Positions 35,625 to 48,800 of a DNA stretch of 64,000 bases are shown here, in pieces. Source of the DNA: Lunularia cruciata (lineage: Eukaryota; Streptophyta; Marchantiopsida; Lunulariales; Lunulariaceae); assembly GCA_948567375.1 (NCBI GenBank), contig OX419757.1:72788001-72852000 (forward strand), written 5' to 3'. Below the pieces are notes generated by a model, which was not told the DNA's origin, did not search any database, and worked only from the letters and a program-made list of their open reading frames with translations. Both the position numbers and the translations under genes were made by a program. Each line of letters begins with the position of its first letter. Positions within the stretch are counted from its first letter, which is position 1.

Positions 35625-35760
35625 ACTATTTGGGGTTAGCCCCATTTCACCTTTTTCATCTCTCCCTGTACGGTTTGATGTACGGGCTTGATGGGGTCTT
35701 CCCCTCCTTCATTTTTCTACGCGGGCGCGGTCTATGGGGTCTTCCCATCCTTCACTTACT
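35625..35760 (+). mobile_element. RLE-type LINE, 3'-end-only fragment
   Basis: GGGGTTAGCCCCAT, GGCTTGATGGGGTCTTCCC and TTTTTCTACGCGG match the 3' untranslated region of the LINE at 57410-57500. Everything upstream is missing, as in a 5'-truncated insertion. It lies about 200 bp after the GH32 stop codon and could be within its 3' transcript. Confidence 0.75.
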
Positions 35761-35764
35761 ATTT

Positions 35765-36480
35765 GTGCTTTTGGTAGTCGTTCCTTCCCTTCTTTCACTT
35801 CATGTACGACCGTAAAATATTTCATGTTTAAATGTGCCTTCCTCGGAGTTTGCTAAAGGTGGGCGTTAAGATTCATAAGGATGTCGTGGCTTGGTTCATA
35901 GAGCCCTAGGGCTGTTTCTCCATTCTTTCGTTATGTAAATTCATATGCAAGTTGTCACATTTGAACTTGGATAACCGAAAGTTATTTCAGCAGTTTGGAA
36001 ACAAATTGAGTCCTGACTTGCCTTGAGCATGGCTGATTTGTCAAGCCCTCGGCCGCAGTACCCCATTGGTTGAGAATACTTTACACGTGGAGTCATTATT
36101 GTATGAGCCGGGTTCCAAGCAGAGCAGCAACACTCATTGCCACTAGAGTGAAGGAGTATCATGGTTATCTTGTAGTATCTCTGTATTTTTTATTATAGAG
36201 ATTTTTGGAGATATGTATCACCCAGTTTATAAGTTTTCTTTCAAAATTACATGAGGTACATAACATACTGTATAATACTTGAAGAAAAAAGAGAAGAAGT
36301 ACAAAGCACAAAATGAGTGCAAAAGGAGAGAGAGAATGCAAGGCTCAATGGTCAAAAGGAAAAGAAAAATATAGAGTATGAAAATGGCCCAAAGCCACTC
36401 AAGCGGGGCGTGCACCGAGCAATCTATACTATCGAGATAAGAAGAAAGTAGTTTATTCTTGAACTGTGTGGCAGGGGTCT
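35765..36480. other. Non-coding stretch after the GH32 gene
   Basis: No gene seen. A purine-rich run at 36270-36380 is the only marked compositional feature. Confidence 0.4.
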
Positions 36481-37640
36481 TCAAATGGTATATTTGGTAA
36501 GTGGAGAAGGAGGACCCTATCCATGTAGGATATACCCACCGCTGTTGCTCATATGTGAAGACCCAAGGTCTCGAAGTGCTATAAAGTTACTAAGACTTAT
36601 TGTCCATAGTAGGATGTGTGCATGGTTGGAGAGATAGCTAGCTCTCATCTCCTCTAAAACAAACCTCATGTTGCTTCCTTGAGGAGAGCCAAAAACATAT
36701 CATAGGATATCCAAGGTGCCTAATATTCCTCCTTACCCCTAAAGGTGATGTGAGCAAGATGCTTGTATGTATGCCCATGCTAAAACTTTGCACCCATTCC
36801 ATCTGGTACATTGAGGAAGAGCATCAGTTAGGAAAACACTACGTGTTGGCATGTCCTAGCTTCCCACAAGTAGTGATCCATATGTTGGGCTGGGTGTATG
36901 ACGGGAATTTCTTTCTTTCCTTTGCCATGACCATCTGCTCCTTGAAGTCAGAAAACTCCTTGATGAGTTCCTCCTTGATGGGGATTTTTGATTGGTATCC
37001 ACCTTCACCCTATGAACACCTCGCTGTTCCTTGCTCTGCTCCTTTCATCTTTGGAGGAGGATGATGAAGGGATGTTTGCATTGGATGAGTCAGATGATGA
37101 CAAAGGTGTCCTTTGGCCTGATCTTTTTGTTTGCTTCTTTGTATTTTACCCTTGGGAAGATTTCCTCACAAGAGTCATACTAACTGACTTGCATAATTCT
37201 GCAGACTTGATGACCTTCCATTGGAACAGCTATCTGCTCCTCCAAGGATAATCTCCTTAAGGTTTGCCAATCTTCTACATTCTCAAGATATTTTTTTTAT
37301 AAGTGTATACCAATTCTGTACACTCTTTAGTAGCAAATTGGGGAATATCCAAGGCCTATCCGCCAAAATAGCCTCAAACTCCTTCATAAAAGTATCAAGA
37401 TCTTCTTCCTCGTCCTTCCCCTTGAAATTTTGGTAGGATTGACATGTGAAGGAGGTATAATTTGCTATCTATTTGGAGATGAGTGCCGTACTCAAAGTAA
37501 GATCCACTTGTGTAGAAAAAGGGTAACATCAGTACCTCTCAAGATCGAGAACACATGCACCCTCATTGATCAACAATAATAACACAATTGACCAAGGATC
37601 TTTGGAGTCATCTAAAGTATCAAACATGAGTCTGACCGCT
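36480..37640 (-). pseudogene. OTA-type gypsy gag fragment (element F)
   Basis: The minus strand includes DLDTFMKEFEAILADRPW and SVQNWYTLI (about 37410-37290), which fit the capsid part of a gypsy gag, followed by Lys/Arg-rich sequence down to about 36500. The fragment abuts the LTR at 37650. No pol of this element remains. Confidence 0.5.
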
Positions 37641-37649
37641 ATAGCAATT

Positions 37650-38180
37650 TGTGACAACCCAAAAAGTATCACTTTTATGGTAATCAATAAGTAATCCTTT
37701 GTTCCCATAGAGATACAAGTAAACAATGGTCAAGTATGAGTAAAATGTCACAAATAGTCCTTCTTGATCATGTCTTTAATCTCTTGGTTAGAAACCTCAC
37801 CTAGAAGAGAATAACAAGCACTAGATCCCAGTCTTTTCATACATCAAAACACCCATAATCACAATTCATCAATGTCTTTACAAACCAATCTTGATTGTGA
37901 TGATTCAATTTTCTTGAAGTAGGCTACTTCACTATGAAACAACTTTGCCTCATAATTCTGTTCTACTCCGTCCGCTAAACGCACAATTTCCTAAGTCAAA
38001 GTTACTTTGCATCAATCAAGTACTGTGATGAAAAATGTCAAATACTTCCAACACTAAGATTCCTCAAAGATTCATCAAGGCATTGCCTTGATTGCTATCC
38101 ACTCAAGATCAAACACACAAAATGGAAATCAAAGCTATAGAATCCAACATCTAACACACTCTAATTGCAATTTGAACTTC
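37650..38180 (-). mobile_element. LTR of family L, copy B
   Basis: Starts TGTGACAACCC on the plus strand, and matches 45320-45862 and the reverse complement of 12561-13124. The last ~30 bases and the spacer that follows the LTR in the other copies are missing, so the accessory ORF of element C nearly touches the LTR. Confidence 0.75.
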
Positions 38181-38197
38181 TTCTAACATCTTCCTAT

Positions 38198-40270
38198 CTA
38201 CTCTTTTAAGTGAATCAACAACTTATTTATATCTATGTCTTTTTCTTTTTGCTTCTTCATCTCTTGCACTAACGACTTCAACCTGCGCAATCTGGCTTCC
38301 TCCATCTTCACTTTGGCTTCAATACTTATCATCACCTTCATCCTCATGATTACTTCTCCTACTGAGTCCAATGTACTCCTCAGAACTATCTTCTCCTGAC
38401 TCTGCTCTACGTGCAACTTGTTTTGATGCATTTTCAACTCATCCTCAAATTCAGCTTTCAATGCTTCTTCTTCCACATATTGAAGAAGTTGAGTCTCTAC
38501 ACTTCTGATCAGTCCATCCAATCTCTCCTACTCTCAATTTGATTAACAACTCTTGCTGCAAGGCCCGATCCTTCTCCTCTATAACCTTTCTCAGACTTTC
38601 TAGTTCTTGCTCTATCACAACTTGCATTGCCTTTGAATGTATTGCCTCCAATCGTGCATCAGCAAATTCACCCTTCAACTTCTTAAATGCCGCCTCCTAT
38701 TCTTCAGCTTGTTGTTCAAGTTCATTGCCGCGGTTCACAAAACTCTCCTGCAGATTATCAAAGCTCTTCCTCCAAAGAATTACATCAACCTGAAGTTCAT
38801 TGGCTTCTTCCTCTCCTTGGGTTAACTTGATCCTTAACACCAAGACTTCCTCATTCAAGAATTCAATACTTCTAGCTCATCTATCACTTCCGGATGATCT
38901 CTCTTTAGATCCTCATTCTTCTTCTACAACTGCAACAAGAAAGAACAAACAATCTTTGATAGATAGGCTACTCCATTGAACTCCTCATCATGTTCTCTTT
39001 TTTGGCTTCAGTCGGTGCTTCTTTGGCGGGTGCTTTACCCCAAAGTCTTGATCTTCTCACCTCAACATCATCTCTTCCAAGCTTTCTTCTTCCTCCTCAA
39101 CTTTACTCAGTCTTGCAGCTGCAACTTGCATACTTCTCTTCAATCTTGCCCCTCTTGGAAACACCAAGGTCAGCTCCTCTCCTCTTTCTTCAGGAATGTC
39201 TACCTTGGCCAACTCCACGTATTGGCTATCTCCTCCTTCCATGCATGCAATCTGCACATGGAATTCATGACTTTCTTCTTCAGCCACCTCTTCCACCAAT
39301 TGATAGACTTTGGACTCTCCTTCACTATCATTGCTAGACTCTTTACTTTGCAACATGAGCTCTTCTTCTTCTTTTGAAGCCTTCACACTTTGACTCAGCT
39401 TCTTCTTCCAATTCTTCCTCTGATGATAGGTTCTTCACCACTGCCATCTCTCACATTGGGTTCAGCCTCCTCATCTTTCATGGCTAGATTGGCCATATTT
39501 CTTTCTTGATAGTGTTGAGAGTATCCCTTGACAATTTCTCAACACAACCTTGGGACACAACACTATCATCTCCTTCCTTGTCCTGATGAAGTGTTCATTG
39601 CCTTCACAGACTTGCCTTATGAAGCATTGCTCATCCGCATCTGCAACTTGACATAGATGAGGGTGTAAGTGTGACACCATCCTTCCTTCCTCCTCCAAGC
39701 TAAGTAGGTTCAGTCCTAAATACAAATAGGCTGCAAAGGGTACAAAGTAATGGGGGTGGTAGATCCATTCTCCAATCATTCATCATCTGACCTACTCTTT
39801 GGTGAAACCACTTTGCCCATTTCACAACTTCTCCTACAAACATCTGGTGAAAGAACACATCCTACTACTTCATAACATAGTGGTTTGCTCTAGCTTTAAC
39901 ATTGCTATCAGATCCCCAACTATACCCCTTTGTATTGGGTTTTTACAGCTACCCACCTTGTATTTATTCTTAGTGCAAGGAGCATTGAAAGAACTCCTTA
40001 CCTTTGCTGTTTCTTCCAGAGAATCACACTTCCTATAGAAGGTCACTCCCCCTACTTCTCATGCTTCTCTCTCCAAGCCTAATCTCCACTCCAACTCAGT
40101 TCATTGAGCCATATTTCCTCTCTTCTACTTTGTCTTGGGGACTGTCTTTGCAATTGCTGGCAATAATTTCTACCATGAACCTTGGAAAGCTTAAATTCCA
40201 ATTCCATGCCAGAAAAGTGATATGAAGTTTGCTCAAGACTTTGATTCTTGCCACTACATCTAGTCTTCAA
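38198..40270 (-). pseudogene. Element C accessory ORF after pol (coiled-coil, unknown function)
   Basis: Open pieces at 40270-40079, 39779-39471, 39386-39057 and 38678-38198 (minus) read as one decayed protein of roughly 650 codons. The N-terminal part has HYFVPFAAYLYLGLNLLSLE. The rest is very rich in Glu and Lys with heptad-like Leu/Ile spacing (for example 38521-38200), predicting long coiled coil. It sits where Athila-type elements carry an env-like ORF, but I see no signal peptide or membrane segment. Paralogous pieces occur at 46514-48166 and 25352-25874. Confidence 0.55.
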
Positions 40271-41009
40271 TTTCCAAGACTCCTCACCAAAACTCTACTT
40301 ACAACCCTTTGGTGCATTTTGTGCTTTCTAACTCTTGGTTTCTGAAAGATCAAACCCTCCCCAAAACTCAATTCTACCACTATAGGACAAGTATTGAGAG
40401 GCATAGGATATCATCATTACATTTTAGAACTTCCTTGACAAGATCTCAATCTTATAGTTTTCACAATGTAGTTATTCTTTAGTCAATTTTCAATTGACAC
40501 TCATAGATTCTATGTGTCTATTTTTGTCACTCTCAATGTTCTCTTGATCCCAAAGTAGCAACTTTCTTGACCAGTCCTTTCTTGATTGGCTAGGCCCAAG
40601 GAAAAGTTATTATGAGTTCTTTGGGTTGGGTTGCGCATCCAAATATGAAGTATCCTTACTTCAGATCTATCCTTCCATAAGTCTGACCCGAGTGCTCCTA
40701 ACTCTAACATGAAGTCGACTTCTTTGGGTCTATGTTGAACACATAATTCTCCTCTTTTCTTCTTCACTAAGCTGCAATTCAGCATCAACAATACACTTCT
40801 TCTTTAAAACTTGTCAAAAACAAAAAATGTGGGTACCACATACCCCCTTCCTCAAATGTGAGCATCCCCGCAAACATTAGCTCTCTCTTCTTTGTACAAA
40901 TCCGAGTCCATAATCCAATATTTTCTAACTCTCCACCTATTCACTCAAGTGGCAAATGGATTTCCTTCTAGGTTTGTGAGTTGAATTGAGCCATTTTCAT
41001 AAATATGCA

Positions 41010-42180
41010 TTACATGGTATGGCGCACCCACCGTAAGTGCAGCTTGCTTGGAAAAAATTTGTGGTGATTGTCATACAACAAGACCAAATCTCCCTCCCAA
41101 ACAGTGATAGGCTTGATTTGCTTATCATGCATGACTTTCTGCTGCTCTTGTATCTCCTTCATGGTTTGCATTGCATCATCTCTTTTCTCTTCTAACCACA
41201 TTAGGTGATGGATCCAAAGATCATGAATTTCTTCCTTTGACAATCGTTCATTGCAAAGGATATGATATGATGGTACTTCAAATTCAGTTGGTAGTATGGG
41301 ATGCAATTTTTATGTCAAGAAATATTGATTTTGCTTGGTTGTAATCTTTTTGGTGGTCTTGTATGCCCACAAAGCTGTAGCTAACTTCATGTCCTAATCA
41401 TAGGCATAATTCACAATCACCTTGTTCAAAATTTACATAACAATTCATTTTCTTTCTCTGTTGGTCCATTTGCCTTTGGGTTGTAAGGTGTTGTCATCAC
41501 GTGTTTGATTTGGAAGTACTTGGTCAATGCCTCTACAAGTGATTTCAAAAATTAAGTCCCTCAATCACTTCCCAATTCTAGAGGACATATGTAACGTCAA
41601 ATGATGTTTTGGAAGAAAAAATTTGCAACCATTTCCGCATCATCTTGTCAAGTTGCCTTAGATTCAACCACCTTGGTAGCATAATCAGTGTAGACCAAGA
41701 TGTATTTCTTGTATATCTATGAATTGGGTCACCGGTTGAATTGGACCCACAAAATCAATTCCCCATTTCTTGAACGGGGCCAATGGCAAAATTGGTCTTA
41801 AAGGCTACTAAGAAGTAGCCATTGGATTTCCTATTATTTGACAAGCATCACAACTTCAGATATGGCCTTGAGTATCCTTATATATTGTAGGGCACCAATA
41901 CCCCACTTTAAGAATTGTCTTTACTATCTTCTTCAGGCCATAGTGTCCTCTTGATGCTTCCAAGTGTGAGGACTCAATTACTCCTCCATCTTTGTATGCT
42001 TCCAAGCATCTCCAAAGTACTTTGTCTTCAACCATTTTAAATAAAATGTTGTGATTCAGCTGGTATAGTCCCATTTTCTTGAGGAAGACTACCCTTTGCT
42101 CCATGTTTAGTCCCCCAAGACATAGGCAAGTATGCAGATAATGATATTCAGCCACATACCTTGTACTTTGTATTTCCATA
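41010..42180 (-). pseudogene. Element C integrase
   Basis: An H2C2-type finger region (HLEASRGHYGLKKIV, then GYWCPTIYKD, about 42000-41880) leads into a core with IDFVGPI near 41760. The C-terminal region is at 41306-41010 (WEGDLVLLYDNHH). The NP-ANG-type block near 41480 is frameshifted. The domain would insert element DNA. Confidence 0.7.
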
Positions 42181-42661
42181 AATGATAGAATTCTTTGTCA
42201 ACAAATAGATTGTCAAATTCCAAATCCTGGTCTTGAGTCTCTAACATGGACATGACGTTTGCATTTGAATGCAAAGCTACTTTCCTTACTTGTATAGTGT
42301 ATGTGAACTTTTGTAATAACAAGATCCATCTTGAAATTTGCTTGAACACATCTTCCTTCTTTACCAAATAGTGTAGTGCATAATGGTCCACATGGAAGAA
42401 AAACTCATATCCCAACAAATAGTGGCACAATTTCTTGCAAGCATACACTATTCCAAGGGCTTCTCTTTCAATAGTAGTGTAGTTCTTTTTTGAAATTAAA
42501 AGTTGTTGGTTGGGATAATAAATTGGATAGTCCTTCTTCTCATCCTTCTGACTCATGACTACTCCAATTGCCATGGACAAGGCATCCACACACACATGAA
42601 AAGGGACATCCCAATTCAGAGCACTCATAATTAATGCTTCTACCAATTTCTTTTTCAACAC
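42107..42661 (-). pseudogene. Element C RNase H
   Basis: PFHVCVDALSMAIGVVM, KKNYTTIEREALGIVYA and HYLLGYEFFFHVDHYAL follow the gypsy RNase H pattern; the catalytic Asp of FHVCVDA and the Glu of IERE are kept. Confidence 0.8.
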
Positions 42662-42949
42662 TTGGAAAGCTTCTTCTTATTCTGCTTCCCACAAATAGTC
42701 TTTGGACTTCCTCAACAGCTTTGGTAAAGGTGCAAATAGCATTGCATTTTTAGACAAAAAGCATCTATAGTATCCAACATATCCAAAGAAGGCTCTCAGC
42801 TCCCAAATAATTTTGGGAGATTCCAAAGGTGAGATGATTTTCACCTTCTCAACATCAACCTCAATACCTTGGCTTGAGACTCAATGCCCCAAAATAATTC
42901 CTTCTTTCATTGCAAAGAGGCATTTCTTAGGGTGTAATGACAAGCCGGC

Positions 42950-43493
42950 AAAATGATACCTTTCAAAATTTTGGTGTAGGTAACACAAATGTACTTCTTC
43001 TTCAACCAAACACACAAAAGTCATCAGTAAAAAATTCCACAAACTTTCAAAGAAAATATTTAAAATTCACATTCATCATCCACTGGAAAGTAGCAGGAGC
43101 ATTACATAACCCAAAGGGCATTCAATTGTAAGAAAATGTGCCCCAATTGGTAGTGAATGTGGTCTTGTCCTTGTCTTCTTCTTGGATGGACACTTGATTA
43201 CAGCCTGAAAATCCATCAAGAAAATTGTAGCAAGGATGACCTGCTACTTGATCCAGAATAGTATCCATTAAGGGCAAAGGATGATGATCCTTTCTTTTCA
43301 TTGCATTCAATTTGAAAAAATCTTGGCACACTTGAATATTCCCAGTCTTCTTCTTTGGAACAATGACAATGAAAGAAACCCACTCACTGCTCAAGACTAG
43401 AAAGATTATTTTGGCCCCTAAGTACTGGTCAATTTTATCTTTCACTAAGAGTAAGTACTTTGGGTTCAAACGATGTTGTCTTTGCCAAACCAA
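42950..43493 (-). pseudogene. Element C reverse transcriptase
   Basis: IVIVPKKKTGNIQVCQDFFKL, HPLPLMDTILDQVAG and NFLDGFSGCNQVSIQEEDKD cover RT blocks 2-4 in one open frame. The catalytic block reads as FFTDDF around 43030-43010 after a frameshift. Confidence 0.8.
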
Positions 43494-44013
43494 AATTACA
43501 CCTTCAACTAGATCAATCCAATGTTTTAAAAATTATCAAGGAATTCTTTGAATTTTATCAATAGACCAGGAAAATACATCTTAGTACTTAATAAACAAAG
43601 CAGTGTATCATGCCAACTCATCTGAAGTGATTGTCTTGGAGATTTTCAAAATTTTGCCTTCAGATAAGAGTACATCTTGACAGTCATTGGGGTTGATGAC
43701 TCCTTCAACATGGATGACTCGGCGTAACCCGAGTTGTACAGAGTTCAAATCCCCTTCCTCCAAATCGCTTTCACCCAAGGTAATGTCATATAGGTCGTTG
43801 TCTTTGACCTCCACCTCATAGCATTCCAAATAATTGACTTGGACTTCTTCCTTTGAGTCTTCTGAAGACAAAGATAACAAATCTTTGGATTCATCTTCAT
43901 CTTTTGACAAACCCTTTTCCCCACCTTGGTGGGGAACCTTTGTCTAACTTACTATTACCATCTAGCGGAGACTCCTTGAACCTCAACTTCTGATGGTGCC
44001 AATCCACAACAAC

Positions 44014-45254
44014 TTAGGCACTATACAACCAGGGTTTGCTGATCAAGAGTGGGTAACCAGTTTTGGTCACTGGTCTCAACACAATATAATTCACCTTGAA
44101 GGGCACTCCTTTGATGATCATAGTTATATTTGATAACATGCCCAAAGGTTGTCTCTTGGTTTGGTCCGCAAATTTCAAAATTTGGGGTGTGGGCTCAAAC
44201 ATGTGAAATCAATGCGTGGTATCTTTTGTCATGGCATTCACATTCGATTTGAATCAATAGGTTCCAATGGGATCATGCAACTCGTGATCTTTGCATCCAC
44301 TTCAAGAGATCCCAAATTTTCTTACTCAATATGATAGATGATCTGCAATTCTTTCATGGTCATCACCCTTACCTTCTTGAGGGGGGAACTCAACTGCTTC
44401 TTGTACAGATTTTTGTCCTCCCATAGTTGCTTAAATGTTACATTAGCTTGTGTGGATGCCATATCCACCACAATATTGTGTTGTGGTACTCCTCCCAACT
44501 TCATCTCCTTTGACTTTGTCTTTGGGTTCAAAGTTTCTCTCCACTCTGACCTTTCTTTGGGTTGTTTCAAAATGGTGATCGTTGTACTGGTGGTCTGAAC
44601 CCAAGGTACTTTGGGTTTACTCACCTTGGCTTGAATCAAATCATCTACTTCAGATTGGATATCAGCTGCAAAAATATGAGGCTTTGTCTTTTTTCTTCCT
44701 CCAAACTCACTGGCTCAAGTTCTTTGTACTGCCTCTTGGATTTCCTTCTGCAAGTGTTTAGCTTTGGCTTTTGCCAATATTTTTTCCTCCTTAGCAAATA
44801 GGATTGCTTTAGGACATAATTGCTTTGCTTGTTTGAAGATGAAGAAGTAGTACTCACTTCTTTGAGATTAGGCTTCTTTTTTCCCCAGCTTGTTTCAACT
44901 CTCAATACTTCAAGATCCAACCACTCCTTTTTTGGAGCCAGACTACCTTCTTGAGGCCTCTCTTTTTCAAGAGTTATGCAATTTATAGTAGCATCTACTT
45001 TTGACTATGGCGTAGCTTGCTCAGCCAGAGTTTGAACATACTTTACCAAAGGCTTTGGGTTGGTTGGTTGGTTGAGGACATTGGTTGCAAACATGCCCCA
45101 AACCTTTACAGTTCCCACAAAGGGGAACATACACAATTTGGCACCTTGGCTTAGGACAATGTGGGGACCAATAGCCCGTAGAGCCACAAGTAATAGGCAT
45201 CCATTGCCACATTCTAAGGCCTATTCTGGCTGCCCATTTGGCATTTTGCATCAA
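44014..45254 (-). pseudogene. Element C gag C-terminus and protease region
   Basis: CGNCKGLGHVCNQCP near 45115-45080 is a gag zinc knuckle (CX2CX4HX4C). Lys/Ser-rich linkers follow (44920-44322). QPLGMLSNITMIIKGVPF and TGYPLLISKPWL (44170-44020) match the C-terminal part of a retropepsin-like domain. The D[ST]G site itself could not be located. Confidence 0.6.
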
Positions 45255-45319
45255 GGAGCATTATTGCTATACTCCCTTGTTCTATACCTCAGGCTTAGGT
45301 ATGATGTTCTTGCATAAGG

Positions 45320-45862
45320 TGTGACAACTTGTCAAATATTGATTTTGTAGTAATCAACAAGTAAAATTTTACTCCGATAGAGATATTAATCCAAAATGGT
45401 CAAAATAATAACAATGTAGTTTTTTTGAGTTCTTTTGTAGTCTCTCAGATAGAACGAACCTAGAGGAGAGTAAAAAACATTGATTTGCAATCTCATCACA
45501 AATTACACTCCCATAATCACAACTCCATCAAATTTTTCCAAACAATCTCGATTGTGATGATCCAAACTCTTTCAAATAAGGCTACTTCACTATGAAATGA
45601 ATTTGCTTTTGAATTGTGTTCCACCCTCCACTGAAGGCACAACTTCCTTGATTGAAATTGCTTTGCAACAACCCTATGCTGTACTCCCAAATGAAGAATA
45701 CTACTAACACTACAATTCCTCATAGATCCATCAAGGCATTGCTTTGATTGGTATCCACTCAGGATCAAACACACAATGAAATCAGCACCACAAAATCTAA
45801 CATCCAACAAGCTCATTGAATTGCACTTCAAAATTATCCAAACACTCAAAAACACACACACA
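45320..45862 (-). mobile_element. LTR of family L, copy C
   Basis: A 543-bp unit with TGTGACAAC at the left and ACACACACA at the right; its reverse complement gives the usual TG...CA ends. It matches 37650-38180 and, inverted, 12561-13124. It lies between the 3' region of element D and the truncated gag of element C. Confidence 0.78.
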
Positions 45863-48800
45863 AGATTGATACTTGGAATTAAGCTGAAATGACAAGCACT
45901 AAGTTCAACACTTTTTTTTACTCAAATTCAAAAATATGAATATTGAAGAACAACACACTATGAATGATTCCTTTAAAAAGGCTTCGCACTTGACAATTAC
46001 TAACAAAAACACCATTATACCACAACTTTACCAACTTGTAGATCCAAAATGACAAACCACTTCTTCATATCTACCTCTTTATATCTCAAATCTATTTCTA
46101 CTCCAATATGATGTCAACCTCAACTTTGGCTTCCAAACCCAATGTTCCTTCTATAATTTCCCCTTCTTTGGGTCTATCTAATACTACTACTTCATCTACT
46201 ACTTCTAAAATCTATTCACTCTAAACTGAAACTCGAATGATAGCTAACCTATCTACACTCTCATCCTCCAACCCACTCTTCTCTAATGTCTCAAGCAACT
46301 CACCCAAAGACACATGCACTCCTACTTCTACAACTTTGAACTTAGCATTTTACATTCATCTTACTACAAAGTCTATCTAAGTCTGATCTAACAAAATCTA
46401 ATCTAAGATAGACTTTGTCTCTTACCTCTAGCATTTACCTATCTAATCAACCTCTTAGCTTGAATCAACAGATTGTTCAAGTCTACCTCCTTCACTTTCC
46501 TTCTTCTCGTCTCCTACACCAATAACTTCAATTTGTGCAGCCTTCCTTCTTCTAACTTAACCTTGGCTTCAATACTCAACATCACTTTCAACTCCATCAT
46601 CACTGCTCCTATTGCATCCGACTCCACACTCCAAACTACCTTCTCCTTTACTTCTCTCTCTACTTCAAATTCATTCCAATACATTGTCAGCTCGTCCTTG
46701 AATTTGGCCTTTGGTGCCTCCTTCTCTTGCATATACTAGACCAATTGACCTTTGACACCTTTGAGCAGCCCCTGCAATCATTCTTTCTCTTGATTATGCT
46801 TTGCCAACTCTCATTTCCAAGCTTTATCCTTCTCTACTGTGCTCTTCTTCAGACTCTCCAACTCTTGCTCCATTACTACCATAATTGCTTTTGAGTATAT
46901 GACTTCTATCCGAGCATCAACTTCTTGCTTCATCTTCTCCACCAATGCATTTTGCTCTTTGAACTTGTCACCATGCTTAAGGAAGTTCTCCTGCAAGGTA
47001 TCCAAGCTTTTCCTCCAAAGAACTACTTTGGCCCAAATTTCTTTAGCTTCCTTCTTTCCTTGTGTTAACTTACTACTTAACTCCAAGGTATCATCACTCC
47101 ATTGCATTATTACTTCCAAGTCATCCTTCACTCCCAAATGATTCTTCTTTAGCTCTGCTTTCTTTTGCTGTAAATGCACCAACAAAGGACAAACAATCTT
47201 TGATAGATACTCAACTCCGACATATCTTCCTTCATTGTCTCTAATGTCTTCATCTTTGGTAGGTGCTTCTTTGGCTGGTGCCTTACTCCAAAGATGTGAT
47301 CTTTGTATCTTCAATGTCTTGCCCTCCAAGCTCTCCTCTTTGTCTTTGACTTTGCTTGGTCCTACAACTACAACTTGAGCACTTCTCTTTGATCTTGCTA
47401 CTCTTGGAAATACCAAGGCAACCTCTCATGCTCATTTTTCTTCCAACTTGACTGCATGAAACTCTAGACACAACTCTTCTTCTCCTTCCATGCAGTCATT
47501 CACCTCATGAAACTCCCGCTCTTCTTCTCCAACAATCCCTTCTCTTGATTGATGAATTTTGGCCTCTCCTTCATTGCCATTGCTAGGCTTTCCACTTTGT
47601 AGTGTAAATTCTTCTTTAGCTCCTAAGCTTTCACCCTTTGACTGCATTTCTCCTTCCAATTCTTCCTCCAAAGACAATTCCTTCACTTCTACCAATGCGG
47701 GCTTTGGATTTAATATTTGTATCTCCTAAGGCTGCACCGGCTGATTTGTTGGGAGGGTCTACTTCTCTTCCTTGGCATGGGGATATCCACTGCCACTATC
47801 ATCTCCTTACCACTCTTCAAGTAGTAGTCATCACCTTCATGCACCCACTCGATGTAATGTTGTTCATCTCCATCTGCTTCTCTTTGTAAGTCAGGGTGAA
47901 AGTGGGACACCATCTGTCCTCTCTCCTTTGATCTTAGTAGGTTTAATCAAAAGTAGAAGTGGGCTATGAAGGGTATGAAATAGTGGGGTGACATATCCAT
48001 TCTCCAATTGGTAATCATTTGCCTGACTCGTTGGTGCAAACACTTTGCTCAATCCACCACTTCTCTTGTAAACATCCGATGGAAGAATACTGCCTGCTGC
48101 ATCATTACACAGGTGGTTCACTTTGGCTTGAACATAGCCATCATTGCGCAGACAATCCTCCTTCACACTAGGTCTTTATAACTATCTACCTTGTACCTAT
48201 TCTTGGTGCAAGGTCTACTGAAAGAATTCCTCACCCCATTAGTTTCTTCCAATGACTCAGACTTCCAATAGAGGGTGGTGCCTCCTAATTCTCCTGCTTC
48301 TCTCTACAAGACTAATATCTAATGTGCATCAGTCCAACAAGCCGGATTCCTCTCTTCCCTTCATGCTTGGGCTCGTCTCTACAAATGTTGGCATCAATTT
48401 TTGCCCTAAACCTTAGAAAACTCAAATTTCAATTCCATGCTAAAAATATGATGGAAAGTCTGGTCAAGACTTTGATCCTTGCTACTACATCTAATCAACA
48501 AATTTCAAGACCCCTCACCATACTCTAATTTTTTCCCTTTAGGGCCATTTTGTGCTTCCTCACTCTTTGTTTATGAAAGATCAAACCCAAGACTCTAACC
48601 CACTCCTCTTGCATGCTTGTAGTTTGCATTCCTTCAGGACAACTCTGAATAAGAACAAAATATTGTTTAGACATTGAAGTGCTTCCTCACCAAAATCTTA
48701 ATTTTATAGTCCTTTGCTATTTGGTCATTCTTCAACTGATTTCCATTTACCCACCAATTTTGCTGGTTAGTTTCTTATCATTGTCAAGATTATCTTGATC

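Larger units (their letters stand above)
38198..45319 (-). mobile_element. OTA-type Ty3/gypsy element C with an accessory post-pol ORF
   Basis: From right to left: gag zinc knuckle (about 45150-45080), protease region (44202-44014), RT (43493-42950), RNase H (42661-42160), integrase (42000-41010) and an accessory ORF (40270-38198). The RT wording CYNFLDGFSGCNQVSI and RNase H wording NYTTIEREALGIVYACKK are those of the non-chromodomain OTA lineages (Athila/Tat side). The N-terminal part of gag and a recognisable PBS are missing next to the LTR at 45320. Many stops and frameshifts make it inactive. Confidence 0.8.

Noticed and set aside
38198-40270. Calling the accessory ORF an envelope gene
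   Set aside because: No signal peptide, fusion peptide or transmembrane segment is visible; composition is coiled coil throughout.
37650-45862. LTR copies B and C as the matched pair of element C
   Set aside because: Spacing and orientation would allow it, but there is no PBS beside copy C and gag begins at the zinc knuckle 65 bp away. I left the pairing open.
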